A model generated the notes under the pieces. The model saw nothing but the letters and a program-made list of their open reading frames with translations, was not told where the DNA came from and did not search any database. Position numbers and translations under genes: made by a program. A stretch of 64,000 bases of DNA. Origin: Shewanella gaetbuli (GTDB lineage Bacteria > Pseudomonadota > Gammaproteobacteria > Enterobacterales > Shewanellaceae). Positions within the stretch are counted from its first letter, which is position 1. Each line of letters starts with the position of its first letter. Where the stretch lies: positions 413,968 to 477,967 of the forward strand of contig NZ_JAKIKP010000003.1 in assembly GCF_023284065.1 (NCBI RefSeq). Direction: 5' to 3'. Positions 18,763 through 27,342 of this stretch are shown here, in pieces.

Positions 18763-18781
18763 AGGCCGGAATATCCGGCCT
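18763..18781. other. GC-rich hairpin between the esterase-like and phospholipase D genes
   Basis: AGGCCGGA and TCCGGCCT pair around a 3-nt loop. No T-run is present on either side, so it may be an mRNA stability element downstream of the esterase-like gene rather than a terminator. Confidence 0.5.
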
Positions 18782-18806
18782 GACTAACGCGACTAATAAA
18801 TCATGT

Positions 18807-20855
18807 TTATTTCATATAGTTTTGCATGAAGCCTAGGTTTTCTAAACCGTTTAGACGACCTTTACGCAGTTCTGGATCAAGTCCTGATTGTGTATTGCTA
18901 TCCCAATCAGTTGTGGTGCTGATGTCACCATCTTTGCTAATGGTTAAAACCGTGTCAGAGCTTGCATCATATTGATAAGCTTCAAATAACTCATCGCTGA
19001 ACCACAAGCGTGACATTTTATTCATTAAGGCTTCATCTTTTGAGCTGGTTTTTACCGTTGAACCGTCAAGTTTTAGCGCTTTGTTGAATACAAATGGTAG
19101 TTCAGAACCATTACATGCACCAGTAATACAGCTGATGGTTTTGATCAAGTCACCGATATCTAGCTTGCCTTCTTGACCATCAGTATTGTACGTCCACACA
19201 TTGAAGCTTGCGTGATAACCAAAGTGATAGAATGTTGAATCAATGGCATTTTCTTGAGCTTGTTTTGCTTGTAAACGGCTAGGACCAGCAAATATCATGT
19301 CGTTCAGCAACATTTTAAATTGCTTCATGTTTTCTAGGCCGCCACCAATTTCACCTTCTGGATTCGGGTAGTAATCAGTTAATCCTAATAGGCCATTGGT
19401 TAAATCACCATTACCTAAGCCAAAGTAGAATTTAGTCATGGCTAAGTAGGCGGTTAAATCTCCAAGCTCTAATTGTGCTTTAATGTCATCAGCTGTCATG
19501 GCCGCTAGCTTAGTTTCAATTTGTTGTTGGTTTTCAGCTTTGCTTAACCACTCAACAATGGCCTCTGGCGATGATAAGTCTTCCTCTTCAGGAGAAGGTA
19601 ATAGTCCTGAAATTAAAAAGGTTAAGCTAGGTAGCATTGCAGCGGTATTGGCTTCATCACTATTAACACCTACAACCGTTGGTACCGCAAAGGTATCTAA
19701 TGCGGGTTGGCTAGCTAAGTGGTAGCCGTCAATTTTACCAAATAACGTCTTTTTATATTCAATATAAGGTGCAAATGGCATTAGGTTAGCTAATGGTGTT
19801 GCTTCGCCTGATACTTTAGACGTTAAACATAAAGCACTGCCTGCCAGGTTGCTGGTATCAATACAGCTTAGGCCTGTCCAGTCACCAATTCGAGCTAGTG
19901 GTGATAATGCTTTGGCTTGTACTTGCATAAGTTGATCTAGCGGTAAGTCTGCAAGGTTAGCGTCATCAAGCTCTGGCATTTCTGCTTGTATATCGGCAAC
20001 TTTATCCGCAAAATCTTCAGCTTGGTCATAGGTGCGGTAATCAAACCCATATGGGTTACTTTGCATAATGGCACGGTTGAAGTATGTGTTTGCAACCGGC
20101 TCTTTACCGTCTTCTTGCTGTAAAATACCCACTGACATGGCACCCGCACCTTGACCCATTAAAGTGATATTTTGTGCGTCACCACCAAAGTCAGCAATAT
20201 AGTTTTGTACCCATTCAAGGGCGCGTTTTTGGTCGCCTAAACCGTAGTTACCGCCTTGGTTATCTTTTTTCCAATGGCTACCCAGTAAACCTAAACGGTA
20301 GTTAAGGGTTACAGCGATGAAAGGGCTATCTTCAGCAGCGCCTTGGGCTACAACCGTATCGGCGTGAATTAATGGCTCTGAACCGGCACCGTATTCAAAG
20401 TCACCACCATGAATAAACACATAAACCGGCAGTTGTGCATCATTAGCAGTATCTGCTGGACGCCAAATATTTAAGTTTAAGCAGTCTTCAGACTGTGCTT
20501 GAGTGGTGGTTTTTAGCTGTGGGCAAGCGTCTTGAAACGAGGTTGCATCCACTTCAGCTGCAAGCTCTTCAACTTCACTGTGTTGAAAACGCTCGGCTTG
20601 TGCATAACGAATACCTTTAAAAGCTTCTATTGAAGCTAAAGTTTGCTCGTCGTCTAAAGAGGTCACCACTAATGACTCTTTCATTGCTTTAATTTGGCTG
20701 TTTTGAATATCAACCGTTACTTCTTCTGCTGGAAGAGGCTGTAAAACGGGTGGATCAATTGGCTTTGGTGTTTCAGCTGTGTCGTCACTGCCGCCACAGG
20801 CTGCTAAGGTTAATGTTACGGTAACAGCAATTAAAGAACGTTTAAAAAATGTCAT
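18807..20855 (-). CDS. Carboxylesterase type B-fold lipoprotein lacking the catalytic Ser and His
   Basis: 682 residues with a lipoprotein signal (LTLAACGGSDD). The type B fold is clear: the oxyanion-hole segment FIHGGDFEYG, the EDCLNLNIWRP signature, and GDQKRALEWVQNYIADFGGD. The nucleophile elbow, normally GESAG, reads GQGAG, with Gly236 where Ser should be. The His site, normally HG.ELPFVF, reads NGSELPFVF with Asn582. The acidic site (Glu401 in VNSDEA) remains. By analogy with neuroligin-type proteins this would be a non-catalytic, perhaps binding, surface protein. AGGA precedes the ATG at 7-nt spacing. The frame is intact, so it is not a decayed pseudogene. Confidence 0.88.
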   Translation of the reverse strand: MTFFKRSLIAVTVTLTLAACGGSDDTAETPKPIDPPVLQPLPAEEVTVDIQNSQIKAMKESLVVTSLDDEQTLASIEAFKGIRYAQAERFQHSEVEELAAEVDATSFQDACPQLKTTTQAQSEDCLNLNIWRPADTANDAQLPVYVFIHGGDFEYGAGSEPLIHADTVVAQGAAEDSPFIAVTLNYRLGLLGSHWKKDNQGGNYGLGDQKRALEWVQNYIADFGGDAQNITLMGQGAGAMSVGILQQEDGKEPVANTYFNRAIMQSNPYGFDYRTYDQAEDFADKVADIQAEMPELDDANLADLPLDQLMQVQAKALSPLARIGDWTGLSCIDTSNLAGSALCLTSKVSGEATPLANLMPFAPYIEYKKTLFGKIDGYHLASQPALDTFAVPTVVGVNSDEANTAAMLPSLTFLISGLLPSPEEEDLSSPEAIVEWLSKAENQQQIETKLAAMTADDIKAQLELGDLTAYLAMTKFYFGLGNGDLTNGLLGLTDYYPNPEGEIGGGLENMKQFKMLLNDMIFAGPSRLQAKQAQENAIDSTFYHFGYHASFNVWTYNTDGQEGKLDIGDLIKTISCITGACNGSELPFVFNKALKLDGSTVKTSSKDEALMNKMSRLWFSDELFEAYQYDASSDTVLTISKDGDISTTTDWDSNTQSGLDPELRKGRLNGLENLGFMQNYMK

Positions 20856-21015
20856 GATAGAGTCCTATTGGTGCGGCTTGGTGGCCAAAAACTAACAAAT
20901 TGGTTTAATGTGCTTGTAGTGTTAGTCAGTTGTGTTCTGTATGTGGCTAGAATATCGGCTTTGTGTTGATGATTTAAATCGCTTATGTAGGACGTCATCA
21001 TCGTTTAGCAGATTT

Positions 21016-21046
21016 GGTAAGTGGTTTATGCGATAAACCACTTACC
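21016..21046. other. Perfect 14-bp stem hairpin after the outer-membrane protein gene
   Basis: GGTAAGTGGTTTAT pairs perfectly with ATAAACCACTTACC around a 3-nt loop. It lies about 28 nt beyond the stop codon of the minus-strand gene. There is no T-run, so it may protect the transcript end or attenuate read-through into the esterase-like gene. Confidence 0.6.
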
Positions 21047-21073
21047 TTAACCCTAAGAAAGTTATCTATTTTT

Positions 21074-22738
21074 TTAGAAGCGGTAACCAAAGTTAACAGT
21101 AAATGCGTTACGGGTTTCACCTTGGTTGTAAAGCACGCTCAAGTTGTAGTTTTTACCAAATTGCTTGTTGAAGCCGATTAGGTATGCCCATTTGTCTAAG
21201 TCAACACCCACGTTGTAGTAAAAGGTTTCACCACCTAATTCAACACCTGCAATCTCACCTTCCATATTTGGCTTTAGGCCTTGGTATTCTGCACCGACAA
21301 AGATTTGAGCGCGGTATTCAGCAAATTGGTAACCTAGCATAGGTTGAATAGTTAAAATGCCATCACCCCATTTATCTGAACCTTCCATACGAGTTTTAGA
21401 GTAAGTACCCGTTACTGAAGCGAAGAACTGCTTGTAACCTACTGATAAGGTGGTACCTACACCTACAACATCATAATTCAGGTTTAAAGGAACACTTACA
21501 GTACCTCTGTTACATAATGCTGATAAGCCATCACAAAATGCGTTACCTAAACCAGGTAGTTTGTTGTTTAAGGTTTCTTTAATTTCTTGACCAATTTGGC
21601 CTGTGTATTCAGCGTCAACATTAGCGTCAACTTTAATTTTGCCGACTAAACCATATACATTCCAAAATGGCAGGATATTCACGTCACCACGTACAGTAAA
21701 TGATTCAGCTGATACATCTGCAATAGATTTTAGTGGGTCAAAAAATTCATTTAGCTCTTGTCCCATAATATCGAAGTCGGTGAAGCCAAAGTTCATGTCC
21801 TGTTTGCGGTAGGCAACAGATACCCCGAATGGTAGCGGTACATCAATACCTTGGCGGCGAACCATATCACCCATTAATGGGAAGACTCTGTCCAGTTTAA
21901 TTTTTGCTTCACGAAACCTTGGGTCAGATACTTCCATTAAGCGATCTTCGCTTAAAATATTGGCACCTTTAAGGTCGTCGTAAAATACTACTGGTGCGAC
22001 AGTTGTCGCTAATGTTACCGGTTCGCCTTTTGAGGTACTGCCTTTGGCTGATATGCTTTTCTCTTCTAGCACTACGCGACCATCGGTTAAGGTGACAAAA
22101 CTCATTAGCTGACGATATTCAGTAATAGTGTATTTTTCGTAGGCGAAAGGTTTGGTGTTTTTAATGATCATGCTAACTGGCTGACCATTCTCAACAATGA
22201 CTTTTACACGCATATTTCTGAAATAGGCAATGTCTTGCGGTAAGCCATATTTTGAGTAGTTAAAAGCAATTTCAACTTGGCCATTGTCTAGCTCAGTTGC
22301 GGTAACAGTGCTTGGGTCGTAGCTTTGGGCATAGTTGCGCAAGCGATACTCAATTTTGGTGGCATTTTCAATTTCTGCTATAACATCATCGTTTTCATCA
22401 AGTTTGGCAGGGTCATATTTGATGCGTAAGTCAATGTTGCCTTTTTCATCAGTATTTTGAACTAAATAGGCTTCAGATTGACGTACTTCATCATTTATTG
22501 TGACAGAACGGCTCACATGTTCAACAAGGTGCTCGCCTTGTAATAAAGAGCTCATGCCTAATTTAGGTAGGTCATCATTAATGCCATATTTTTTGAAAAT
22601 GGCTTTGCCTTCGACCTCTGCTTCGCTCATGAGCTCAACACCTTTACCAACTGCGTTAAATGACATTGCTAGCGCAAGTGTCGTAAAACCAATTGCTAGT
22701 GTTTTCTTTAGTTTCGGTAAGCGATTCGTTAAATACAT
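21074..22738 (-). CDS. Exported protein with C-terminal beta-barrel features, function unknown
   Basis: 554 residues. I do not recognise a family. There is a signal peptide (TLAIGFTTLALAMSFNAVG). A soluble-looking N-terminal half follows, with DSP-like beta-rich repeats of charged residues. From about residue 340 alternating aromatic and small residues (FWNVYGLVGKIKV, LSVGYKQFFASVTG, QIFVGAEYQG) suggest outer-membrane strands, ending in AFTVNFGYRF, a terminal Phe typical of BAM substrates. Two Cys in FCDGLSALCNRG may form a disulfide. AAGGTG sits 6 nt before the ATG. It is upstream of and parallel to the pseudo-esterase gene, with a 218-nt gap, so a functional link is possible. Confidence 0.65.
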   Translation of the reverse strand: MYLTNRLPKLKKTLAIGFTTLALAMSFNAVGKGVELMSEAEVEGKAIFKKYGINDDLPKLGMSSLLQGEHLVEHVSRSVTINDEVRQSEAYLVQNTDEKGNIDLRIKYDPAKLDENDDVIAEIENATKIEYRLRNYAQSYDPSTVTATELDNGQVEIAFNYSKYGLPQDIAYFRNMRVKVIVENGQPVSMIIKNTKPFAYEKYTITEYRQLMSFVTLTDGRVVLEEKSISAKGSTSKGEPVTLATTVAPVVFYDDLKGANILSEDRLMEVSDPRFREAKIKLDRVFPLMGDMVRRQGIDVPLPFGVSVAYRKQDMNFGFTDFDIMGQELNEFFDPLKSIADVSAESFTVRGDVNILPFWNVYGLVGKIKVDANVDAEYTGQIGQEIKETLNNKLPGLGNAFCDGLSALCNRGTVSVPLNLNYDVVGVGTTLSVGYKQFFASVTGTYSKTRMEGSDKWGDGILTIQPMLGYQFAEYRAQIFVGAEYQGLKPNMEGEIAGVELGGETFYYNVGVDLDKWAYLIGFNKQFGKNYNLSVLYNQGETRNAFTVNFGYRF

Positions 22739-22879
22739 ATATTCACCTTTCTACTGAACCCCAATGCTATGAGTATTCAATGATTGTTGTTAGCTAGATA
22801 AAGTAGCTGCCATTGATTTTTATGTGCTTTCAAAGCCATGTAATCTGTATGGGATGAATTTTATGGGAGATGTAAAAAA

Positions 22880-23010
22880 CAAGTTAATCGCATTTGTAGG
22901 ATGTAACCCTCCCTAATTCAATGGAAGTTCAGTGGTTGAGTTTTTGGCATTGCGATTCTTATAGATGTAAACCAATTTGAGGATACGATCCTACAAAAGC
23001 GATTAATGTG
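22880..23010. mobile_element. Short inverted-repeat element (MITE-like), ~130 nt
   Basis: The arms are at 22884-22902 (TTAATCGCATTTGTAGGAT) and 22988-23006 (ATCCTACAAAAGCGATTAA). They are inverted copies matching at 18 of 19 positions, with weaker pairing continuing outward (AACA.. ends). About 85 nt separate them, without an open frame. The element lies in the 398-nt gap between two divergent genes. A degenerate single arm may occur at about 20975-20994. No transposase is seen. Confidence 0.55.
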
Positions 23011-23136
23011 TTGGAAAAATGTGCTCTAAAATTCCCCCATCTTCAATAAACGATATGACTTTAGCGATATATCAACGCAGGTACTCAAGCGTTATATAGG
23101 CGATTTCTTGTCAAAAGTGGTAAAAGGAAAAATTCA

Positions 23137-24327
23137 ATGAAACTCAATAAACGCATAGTAAGTACTGTTGTACTGACTTTACTGCTAAGTGCATGTAGCT
23201 CTATTCATACATTAGAAAACCGTGTGACTGAGGACAATTATCAAGACGTGACAATTGCTCAGTTTCAAAATGATTCAGCGGAACAACAGGTCGTAGAACC
23301 ATTTCGTTTTTGGGCGGGTGATGAATCGAACTTTCTTTACTCTGAAGCTACAAACACCACACCTTTAACGGTAAAAGGCGATCGTCTTAATGCATTAGTA
23401 CTATCTGGTGGTGGTGCTAAAGGTGCTTATGGTGCTGGTATTGTTAATGGCTTATATGATAGCCAGCAGTTAAATGATTACAGCATAGTGACTGGTATCA
23501 GTGCGGGTTCATTAATTGCACCTTTTGTGTTTATTGGTGGTGATGAAATAGCGCATTTAAAACAAGTTATGTTAGGTATCAATGACAAACTGGTCATTGG
23601 TAAGAAGAACTTCCTTAACACTTTATTTAAAGATGCTTTCACAAACGGCGAAAAAATGTATGAATTCATTGAAGCCACCTTTGATGATGAAATGATTGCT
23701 AAAATTGCGGAGCAACACAGAGCAGGCCGTAGATTATTTATTGGGACGACTCAATTTGACTCTGAGCAGTTATCTATTTGGAATCTTGGCAGTATAGCCA
23801 ACAGTGATATGCCAAATAAAAATCAACTTATTCATCAAGTTTTGGCTGCAAGTGCGTCAATTCCAGGCGTATTCCCGCCACAGTTTATTAAAGTGCACTA
23901 CAAAGGCCAGCAATTTGAAGAGCTTCACGTTGACGGTGGAATGGCGGCGCAAATGTTTTTTGAACCCATCAATACTGACTTTGACAAAATTAACCAAGCA
24001 CTAGGATTAACCAAAAAGCCGAATGTGGATGTGATTCGCAATGGGGTATTCAATATGCCTTATGAAGCGCAGCCTGATAAAGGCGTTGCTTTGTTAACTC
24101 GTAGCTTAAAAAGTTTAACCGTGATGCAAAGTAAAGGTGATTTATACAAGATGCTTTATTTCAGCAAAGTGAAAAACTACGACGTTAACTTTACTTCGAT
24201 AGAAAAAAGTTTTGATGCAGAGCCGAGTACTAAAGACATGTTTGACCAAGATTATATGCAAGCAATTTATCAATATGGTTATGACAAAGGGGTTTCACAA
24301 AACTTGTGGGATAAAAAATTACCTTAA
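23137..24327 (+). CDS. Patatin-like phospholipase lipoprotein
   Basis: 396 residues with a lipoprotein signal (LTLLLSACSS). The patatin catalytic dyad is intact: the oxyanion loop SGGGAKGAYG from residue 90, the nucleophile Ser122 in GISAG, and Asp266 in DGG. It would hydrolyse acyl chains from phospholipids or lysolipids at the membrane face, in the periplasm or at the surface. AAAAGGA precedes the ATG. It is divergent from the unknown outer-membrane gene and lies near the ClsC-like and pseudo-esterase genes, suggesting an envelope-lipid neighbourhood. A strong terminator follows. Confidence 0.88.
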   Translation: MKLNKRIVSTVVLTLLLSACSSIHTLENRVTEDNYQDVTIAQFQNDSAEQQVVEPFRFWAGDESNFLYSEATNTTPLTVKGDRLNALVLSGGGAKGAYGAGIVNGLYDSQQLNDYSIVTGISAGSLIAPFVFIGGDEIAHLKQVMLGINDKLVIGKKNFLNTLFKDAFTNGEKMYEFIEATFDDEMIAKIAEQHRAGRRLFIGTTQFDSEQLSIWNLGSIANSDMPNKNQLIHQVLAASASIPGVFPPQFIKVHYKGQQFEELHVDGGMAAQMFFEPINTDFDKINQALGLTKKPNVDVIRNGVFNMPYEAQPDKGVALLTRSLKSLTVMQSKGDLYKMLYFSKVKNYDVNFTSIEKSFDAEPSTKDMFDQDYMQAIYQYGYDKGVSQNLWDKKLP

Positions 24328-24459
24328 ACTCTACCCAAACAACCAAATTTGAATTTTCATGGTAATTGGTTACAGCGGATCGGCCTTGAGTTTTGAGGTG
24401 TAGAGAAGCAAGATTTACTATCGAGTATTTTTGGTAACTATTGCACGGATGCGCATGTT

Positions 24460-24489
24460 AGCCGGACTATTATGGTCCGGCTTTTTTTA
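24460..24489 (+). terminator. Terminator downstream of the patatin gene
   Basis: AGCCGGAC pairs with GTCCGGCT around a 7-nt loop and runs into seven T. It may also serve the convergent minus-strand gene weakly. Confidence 0.88.
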
Positions 24490-24499
24490 TTTTTACGAG

Positions 24500-25291
24500 C
24501 TAATTAACCGTTTTTTGGGAATATTTTTGCACAAGTGACTGCAAGTACAATAAGTTTTCAGCAGATTTGAATTCTTTATTTAATAGGGTAATTAACTCAT
24601 TGGCCCAAGGTAAGTTTGGGTTTAAGGCTAAATAAAAGGGCGACTGACTTAAGGTGCCTGCATAACGAACTTTAAAAGTATCATTTAAATAGTAATTCAC
24701 TACAAGTTCATCTTCGATAATCACTGCTGCTCGCTGGTATTGGAGCATTTTAAGTAATCTGGTTTGCGCATCATCCCCTGACAGAATATTTAATTTACTG
24801 CGGTTTTGTGGGTTATTAATAAACTCATCAACGGGTGAACCATACCCGTAGCCCAATATAATGCTCAATGGTGTAGGGATATTGTTTAACGAGTCTGCAT
24901 TTTCATATACCCATTGGGCATCTGACTGAGTATAAAAATTGACTTTATATTGCATAATTGGCGTTTGGGTAAACTGTAAACAGGGCGCTTCTTCCTGCAC
25001 TGCGGTTAATAGACCATGAATTTGATGACCTTCTTCTGCTAATTTGATGGCGCGTAACCAAGGATAGCGCTGAACCTCAAGACGAATATCGTGTGAGGCT
25101 AAAATGGCGGTGACGTACTCGTATACAATTCCCGGCTGATCATCTTGGTAGCTAGAGGTATAAGGTGGCCAATGTGTGGTTGCAAGGGTGATTTTTGCGG
25201 GAATACTTGCCCAAGTAGAGGGTGAGATAACGATTGAATACAGAGCCATTAAGCAAAATATGAACGTGGGGAAAAAAGCTAACTTTTTCAA
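24500..25291 (-). CDS. Periplasmic substrate-binding protein, SBP family 3-like
   Basis: 263 residues with a signal peptide (FCLMALYSIVISPSTWAS) and then a type II periplasmic binding fold: ITLATTHWPPYTS, GIVYEYVTAIL and VQRYPWLRAIKLAEEG. Such solitary PBP proteins in Shewanella resemble amino-acid ABC binding proteins, but no permease or ATPase is adjacent. A role in sensing or as an orphan receptor is therefore possible. The start is TTG 25291, with GGAG 6 nt upstream; no ATG is available near this site. Confidence 0.82.
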   Translation of the reverse strand: MKKLAFFPTFIFCLMALYSIVISPSTWASIPAKITLATTHWPPYTSSYQDDQPGIVYEYVTAILASHDIRLEVQRYPWLRAIKLAEEGHQIHGLLTAVQEEAPCLQFTQTPIMQYKVNFYTQSDAQWVYENADSLNNIPTPLSIILGYGYGSPVDEFINNPQNRSKLNILSGDDAQTRLLKMLQYQRAAVIIEDELVVNYYLNDTFKVRYAGTLSQSPFYLALNPNLPWANELITLLNKEFKSAENLLYLQSLVQKYSQKTVN

Positions 25292-25435
25292 TCTAACTCC
25301 GTAATTGGATGTTTTATTAATTCGGTAGTGTGTAATTACGCTTGTCTGGAGTCAAATTTTATTTGGAAAAGGCACTCTGCTAAGCAACCAATTTTGCTTT
25401 AGATCGCAATTTAAGTCATAAAATGTTTTATTTAG

Positions 25436-25450
25436 TAGACGGGTGGTCTA
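25436..25450. promoter_or_regulatory. AcuR operator, acuR promoter
   Basis: TAGAC-GGGTG-GTCTA is a perfect 5-bp inverted repeat with a 5-nt spacer. The same half-sites and spacing occur just upstream of acuI. It lies 17 nt before the regulator start, consistent with autorepression. Confidence 0.8.
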
Positions 25451-25466
25451 TATTCAGGGGATGGAA

Positions 25467-26096
25467 ATGACTAATAGTAAACCTCGCCGTGGTCGGCCGC
25501 CGAAACACGCACGAGATAATCAAGATACTAAAGCTATATTAATTCGCAGTGGGCTTGAACAGTTAACAGAAACCGGTTTTGCCGCTTCTGGTATTGATAT
25601 TATTTTGAAAAAAGTGGGTGTCCCCAAAGGCTCATTTTATTACTACTTTTCCAGTAAAGAAGCCTTTGGTACTGCGGTCATAGAAAATTATGCCAGCTTT
25701 TTTATGTATCAATTAGACCGGTGTTTGTCAGATGAGAGTTTACCGGCCATTGATAGACTTAGCATTTTTGTTGCCAGTGCCAAGCAGGGGATGGCTAAGT
25801 TTAATTATAAGCGGGGTTGCTTAATTGGTAACTTAGAGCAAGAAGTTGACCTATTACCTGAAAGCTTTCGGCCATTATTAACACAAATATTTGTGAGTTG
25901 GCAAAACAGGTTAGCTCAATGTTTACAGCAAGCCCAACATGACGGGCAACTTAGCTTTAATGCTGATTGCAACAAGCTAGCTGAAATATTTTGGGTTGGT
26001 TGGGAAGGCGCGGTAAGTCGTGCAAAATTGGTTGAAAGCGATCAACCATTACAAGATTTTTATGATTTTTATCAGGCAGGGCTGCCAAAAAATTAA
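25467..26096 (+). CDS. acuR: TetR family regulator, AcuR-like
   Basis: About 209 residues. The N-terminal helix-turn-helix runs from about 20 to 65 (GIDIILKKVGVPKGSFYYYFSSKEAFG), after an AT-hook-like RRGRPPK. The effector domain contains KRGCLIGNLEQE, a feature of AcuR-type repressors, which release DNA when acrylate or a related electrophile is present. ATG 25467 fits best with AGGGG upstream; ATG 25461 is also possible. The gene precedes acuI, and identical inverted repeats lie before both genes. The acrylate response is inferred from this context. Confidence 0.82.
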   Translation: MTNSKPRRGRPPKHARDNQDTKAILIRSGLEQLTETGFAASGIDIILKKVGVPKGSFYYYFSSKEAFGTAVIENYASFFMYQLDRCLSDESLPAIDRLSIFVASAKQGMAKFNYKRGCLIGNLEQEVDLLPESFRPLLTQIFVSWQNRLAQCLQQAQHDGQLSFNADCNKLAEIFWVGWEGAVSRAKLVESDQPLQDFYDFYQAGLPKN

Positions 26097-26103
26097 ACAC
26101 TAA

Positions 26104-26134
26104 TTTGCCATAAAGCCTTGGGTGGACTTATGGC
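26104..26134 (+). other. Imperfect hairpin after acuR
   Basis: TGCCATAA and TTATGGCA pair around an imperfect internal stem. AT-rich sequence follows, including ATTTTTTT further on. It may reduce read-through from acuR into acuI. Confidence 0.4.
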
Positions 26135-26167
26135 ATATTTATCATTTTAAATTTTTTTGCATTTTAA

Positions 26168-26182
26168 TAGACGGTCGGTCTA
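26168..26182. promoter_or_regulatory. AcuR operator, acuI promoter
   Basis: TAGAC-GGTCG-GTCTA matches the site at 25436-25450 in half-sites and spacer length. It lies about 12 nt before the acuI start, directly beside the ribosome-binding site AAGGTGG. Confidence 0.8.
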
Positions 26183-26194
26183 AAAGGTGGGTTT

Positions 26195-27178
26195 ATGTTT
26201 CGTGGTATTTTAATTGAAAAAGATGATCAAGGTTATCGCGCATCAGTACAGCAAATTGATGATGCCGTTTTAGGTGAAGGCGATGTTACGGTTAAGGTGA
26301 GTTATAGCACGCTAAATTATAAGGACGGCTTAGCGATTACCGGCAAAGGCCCAGTGGTAAGATCATTTCCAATGGTGCCGGGAATTGATTTAGTGGGTGT
26401 GGTAGAACAGTCTGATTCAGATAAATTTGCCGTGGGTGATACGGTGTTATTAAACGGTTTTGGCGTAGGCGAAACGCATTGTGGTGGTTTGGCTGAGCGT
26501 GCCCGTTTAAAAAGTGAGTGGTTAATTCCATTACCCGAAAATGTTAGCCCGCAACAGGCAATGGCGGTAGGTACTGCGGGTTATACGGCTATGCTATGTG
26601 TTATGGCACTACAAAAAAATGGCGTGACACCTGATAAGGGCGAGGTGTTGGTCACTGGCGCAAATGGTGGTGTGGGCAGTTTTGCTATCGCCCTATTAGC
26701 TAAGTTGGGTTATCAGGTTGTGGCTTCTACTGGCCGTGTTAGCCAAGCTACCTACCTTGAGTCTTTAGGGGCCAAAGAAGTCATTGACCGTGCAAGCTTA
26801 TCTGAGCCGGGTCGTCCAATGGCTAAAGCGCGTTGGGCTGGAGCAGTGGACTCTGTTGGCAGCCACACGTTAGCAAATGTTTGTGCCAGTATGCAATATG
26901 GTGGAACCGTTGCCGCGTGTGGTTTGGCTCAAGGCATGGATTTCCCCGCTTCTGTTGCACCATTTATTTTACGTGGAGTCACACTGGCTGGTGTAGACAG
27001 TGTGATGCGTCCATTGGCTGATAGAATTGAAGCTTGGCAACAGTTAGGTGAACTACTTGATGCTGAAGTGATTAATGCCATTTCAACGACGATTTCGTTA
27101 GATGAAGCGGTGAGTGCTGCGCAAGATTTACTTGATGGGAAAGTGCAAGGCCGCATCATTGTTGATGTAAACCAATAA
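26195..27178 (+). CDS. acuI: Acrylyl-CoA reductase (NADPH)
   Basis: 327-residue MDR-superfamily oxidoreductase of the YhdH/AcuI group. It reduces toxic acrylyl-CoA to propionyl-CoA, a step after DMSP cleavage and a detoxification step. Visible are the N-terminal SYSTLNYKDGLAITG, PGIDLVG, the NADPH-binding VTGANGGVGSFAIALLAKLG, and STGR, which fits NADP preference. No zinc ligands are present, as expected for this group. There is no DMSP lyase gene in the window, so acrylate may come from elsewhere in the genome or from the medium. It is controlled by the upstream acuR operator. Confidence 0.92.
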   Translation: MFRGILIEKDDQGYRASVQQIDDAVLGEGDVTVKVSYSTLNYKDGLAITGKGPVVRSFPMVPGIDLVGVVEQSDSDKFAVGDTVLLNGFGVGETHCGGLAERARLKSEWLIPLPENVSPQQAMAVGTAGYTAMLCVMALQKNGVTPDKGEVLVTGANGGVGSFAIALLAKLGYQVVASTGRVSQATYLESLGAKEVIDRASLSEPGRPMAKARWAGAVDSVGSHTLANVCASMQYGGTVAACGLAQGMDFPASVAPFILRGVTLAGVDSVMRPLADRIEAWQQLGELLDAEVINAISTTISLDEAVSAAQDLLDGKVQGRIIVDVNQ

Positions 27179-27238
27179 GCATTTTGATTAATGATTAAAA
27201 CCAGAAACAAAAGCTAGCATTTATCAGCTTAGAAATAG

Positions 27239-27290
27239 AAAGCTTCTAAATAAAAAGCGTCTAAATCAAAAGCGTCTATATAAAAAGCCC
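27239..27290. repeat. 15-nt tandem repeat, about 3.5 copies
   Basis: Copies of an AGCGTCTAAATAAAA-like unit begin at 27241, 27256, 27271 and (partial) 27286. The last copy runs into the terminator stem. Confidence 0.7.
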
Positions 27291-27318
27291 CGAAACACAT
27301 ATTGTGTATCGGGGCTTT
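27284..27318. terminator. Bidirectional terminator between acuI and the TonB receptor
   Basis: AAAGCCCCGA pairs with TCGGGGCTTT across a loop that itself pairs (ACACA/TGTGT). A-rich and T-rich flanks suit termination of both convergent genes. Confidence 0.85.
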
Positions 27319-27342
27319 CTTTGCTGTAACTTGAACTCTGAG

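Noticed and set aside
20975..20994. Second copy of the MITE-like element
   Set aside because: Only one degenerate arm is similar and no inverted partner is present nearby, so it is mentioned but not called.
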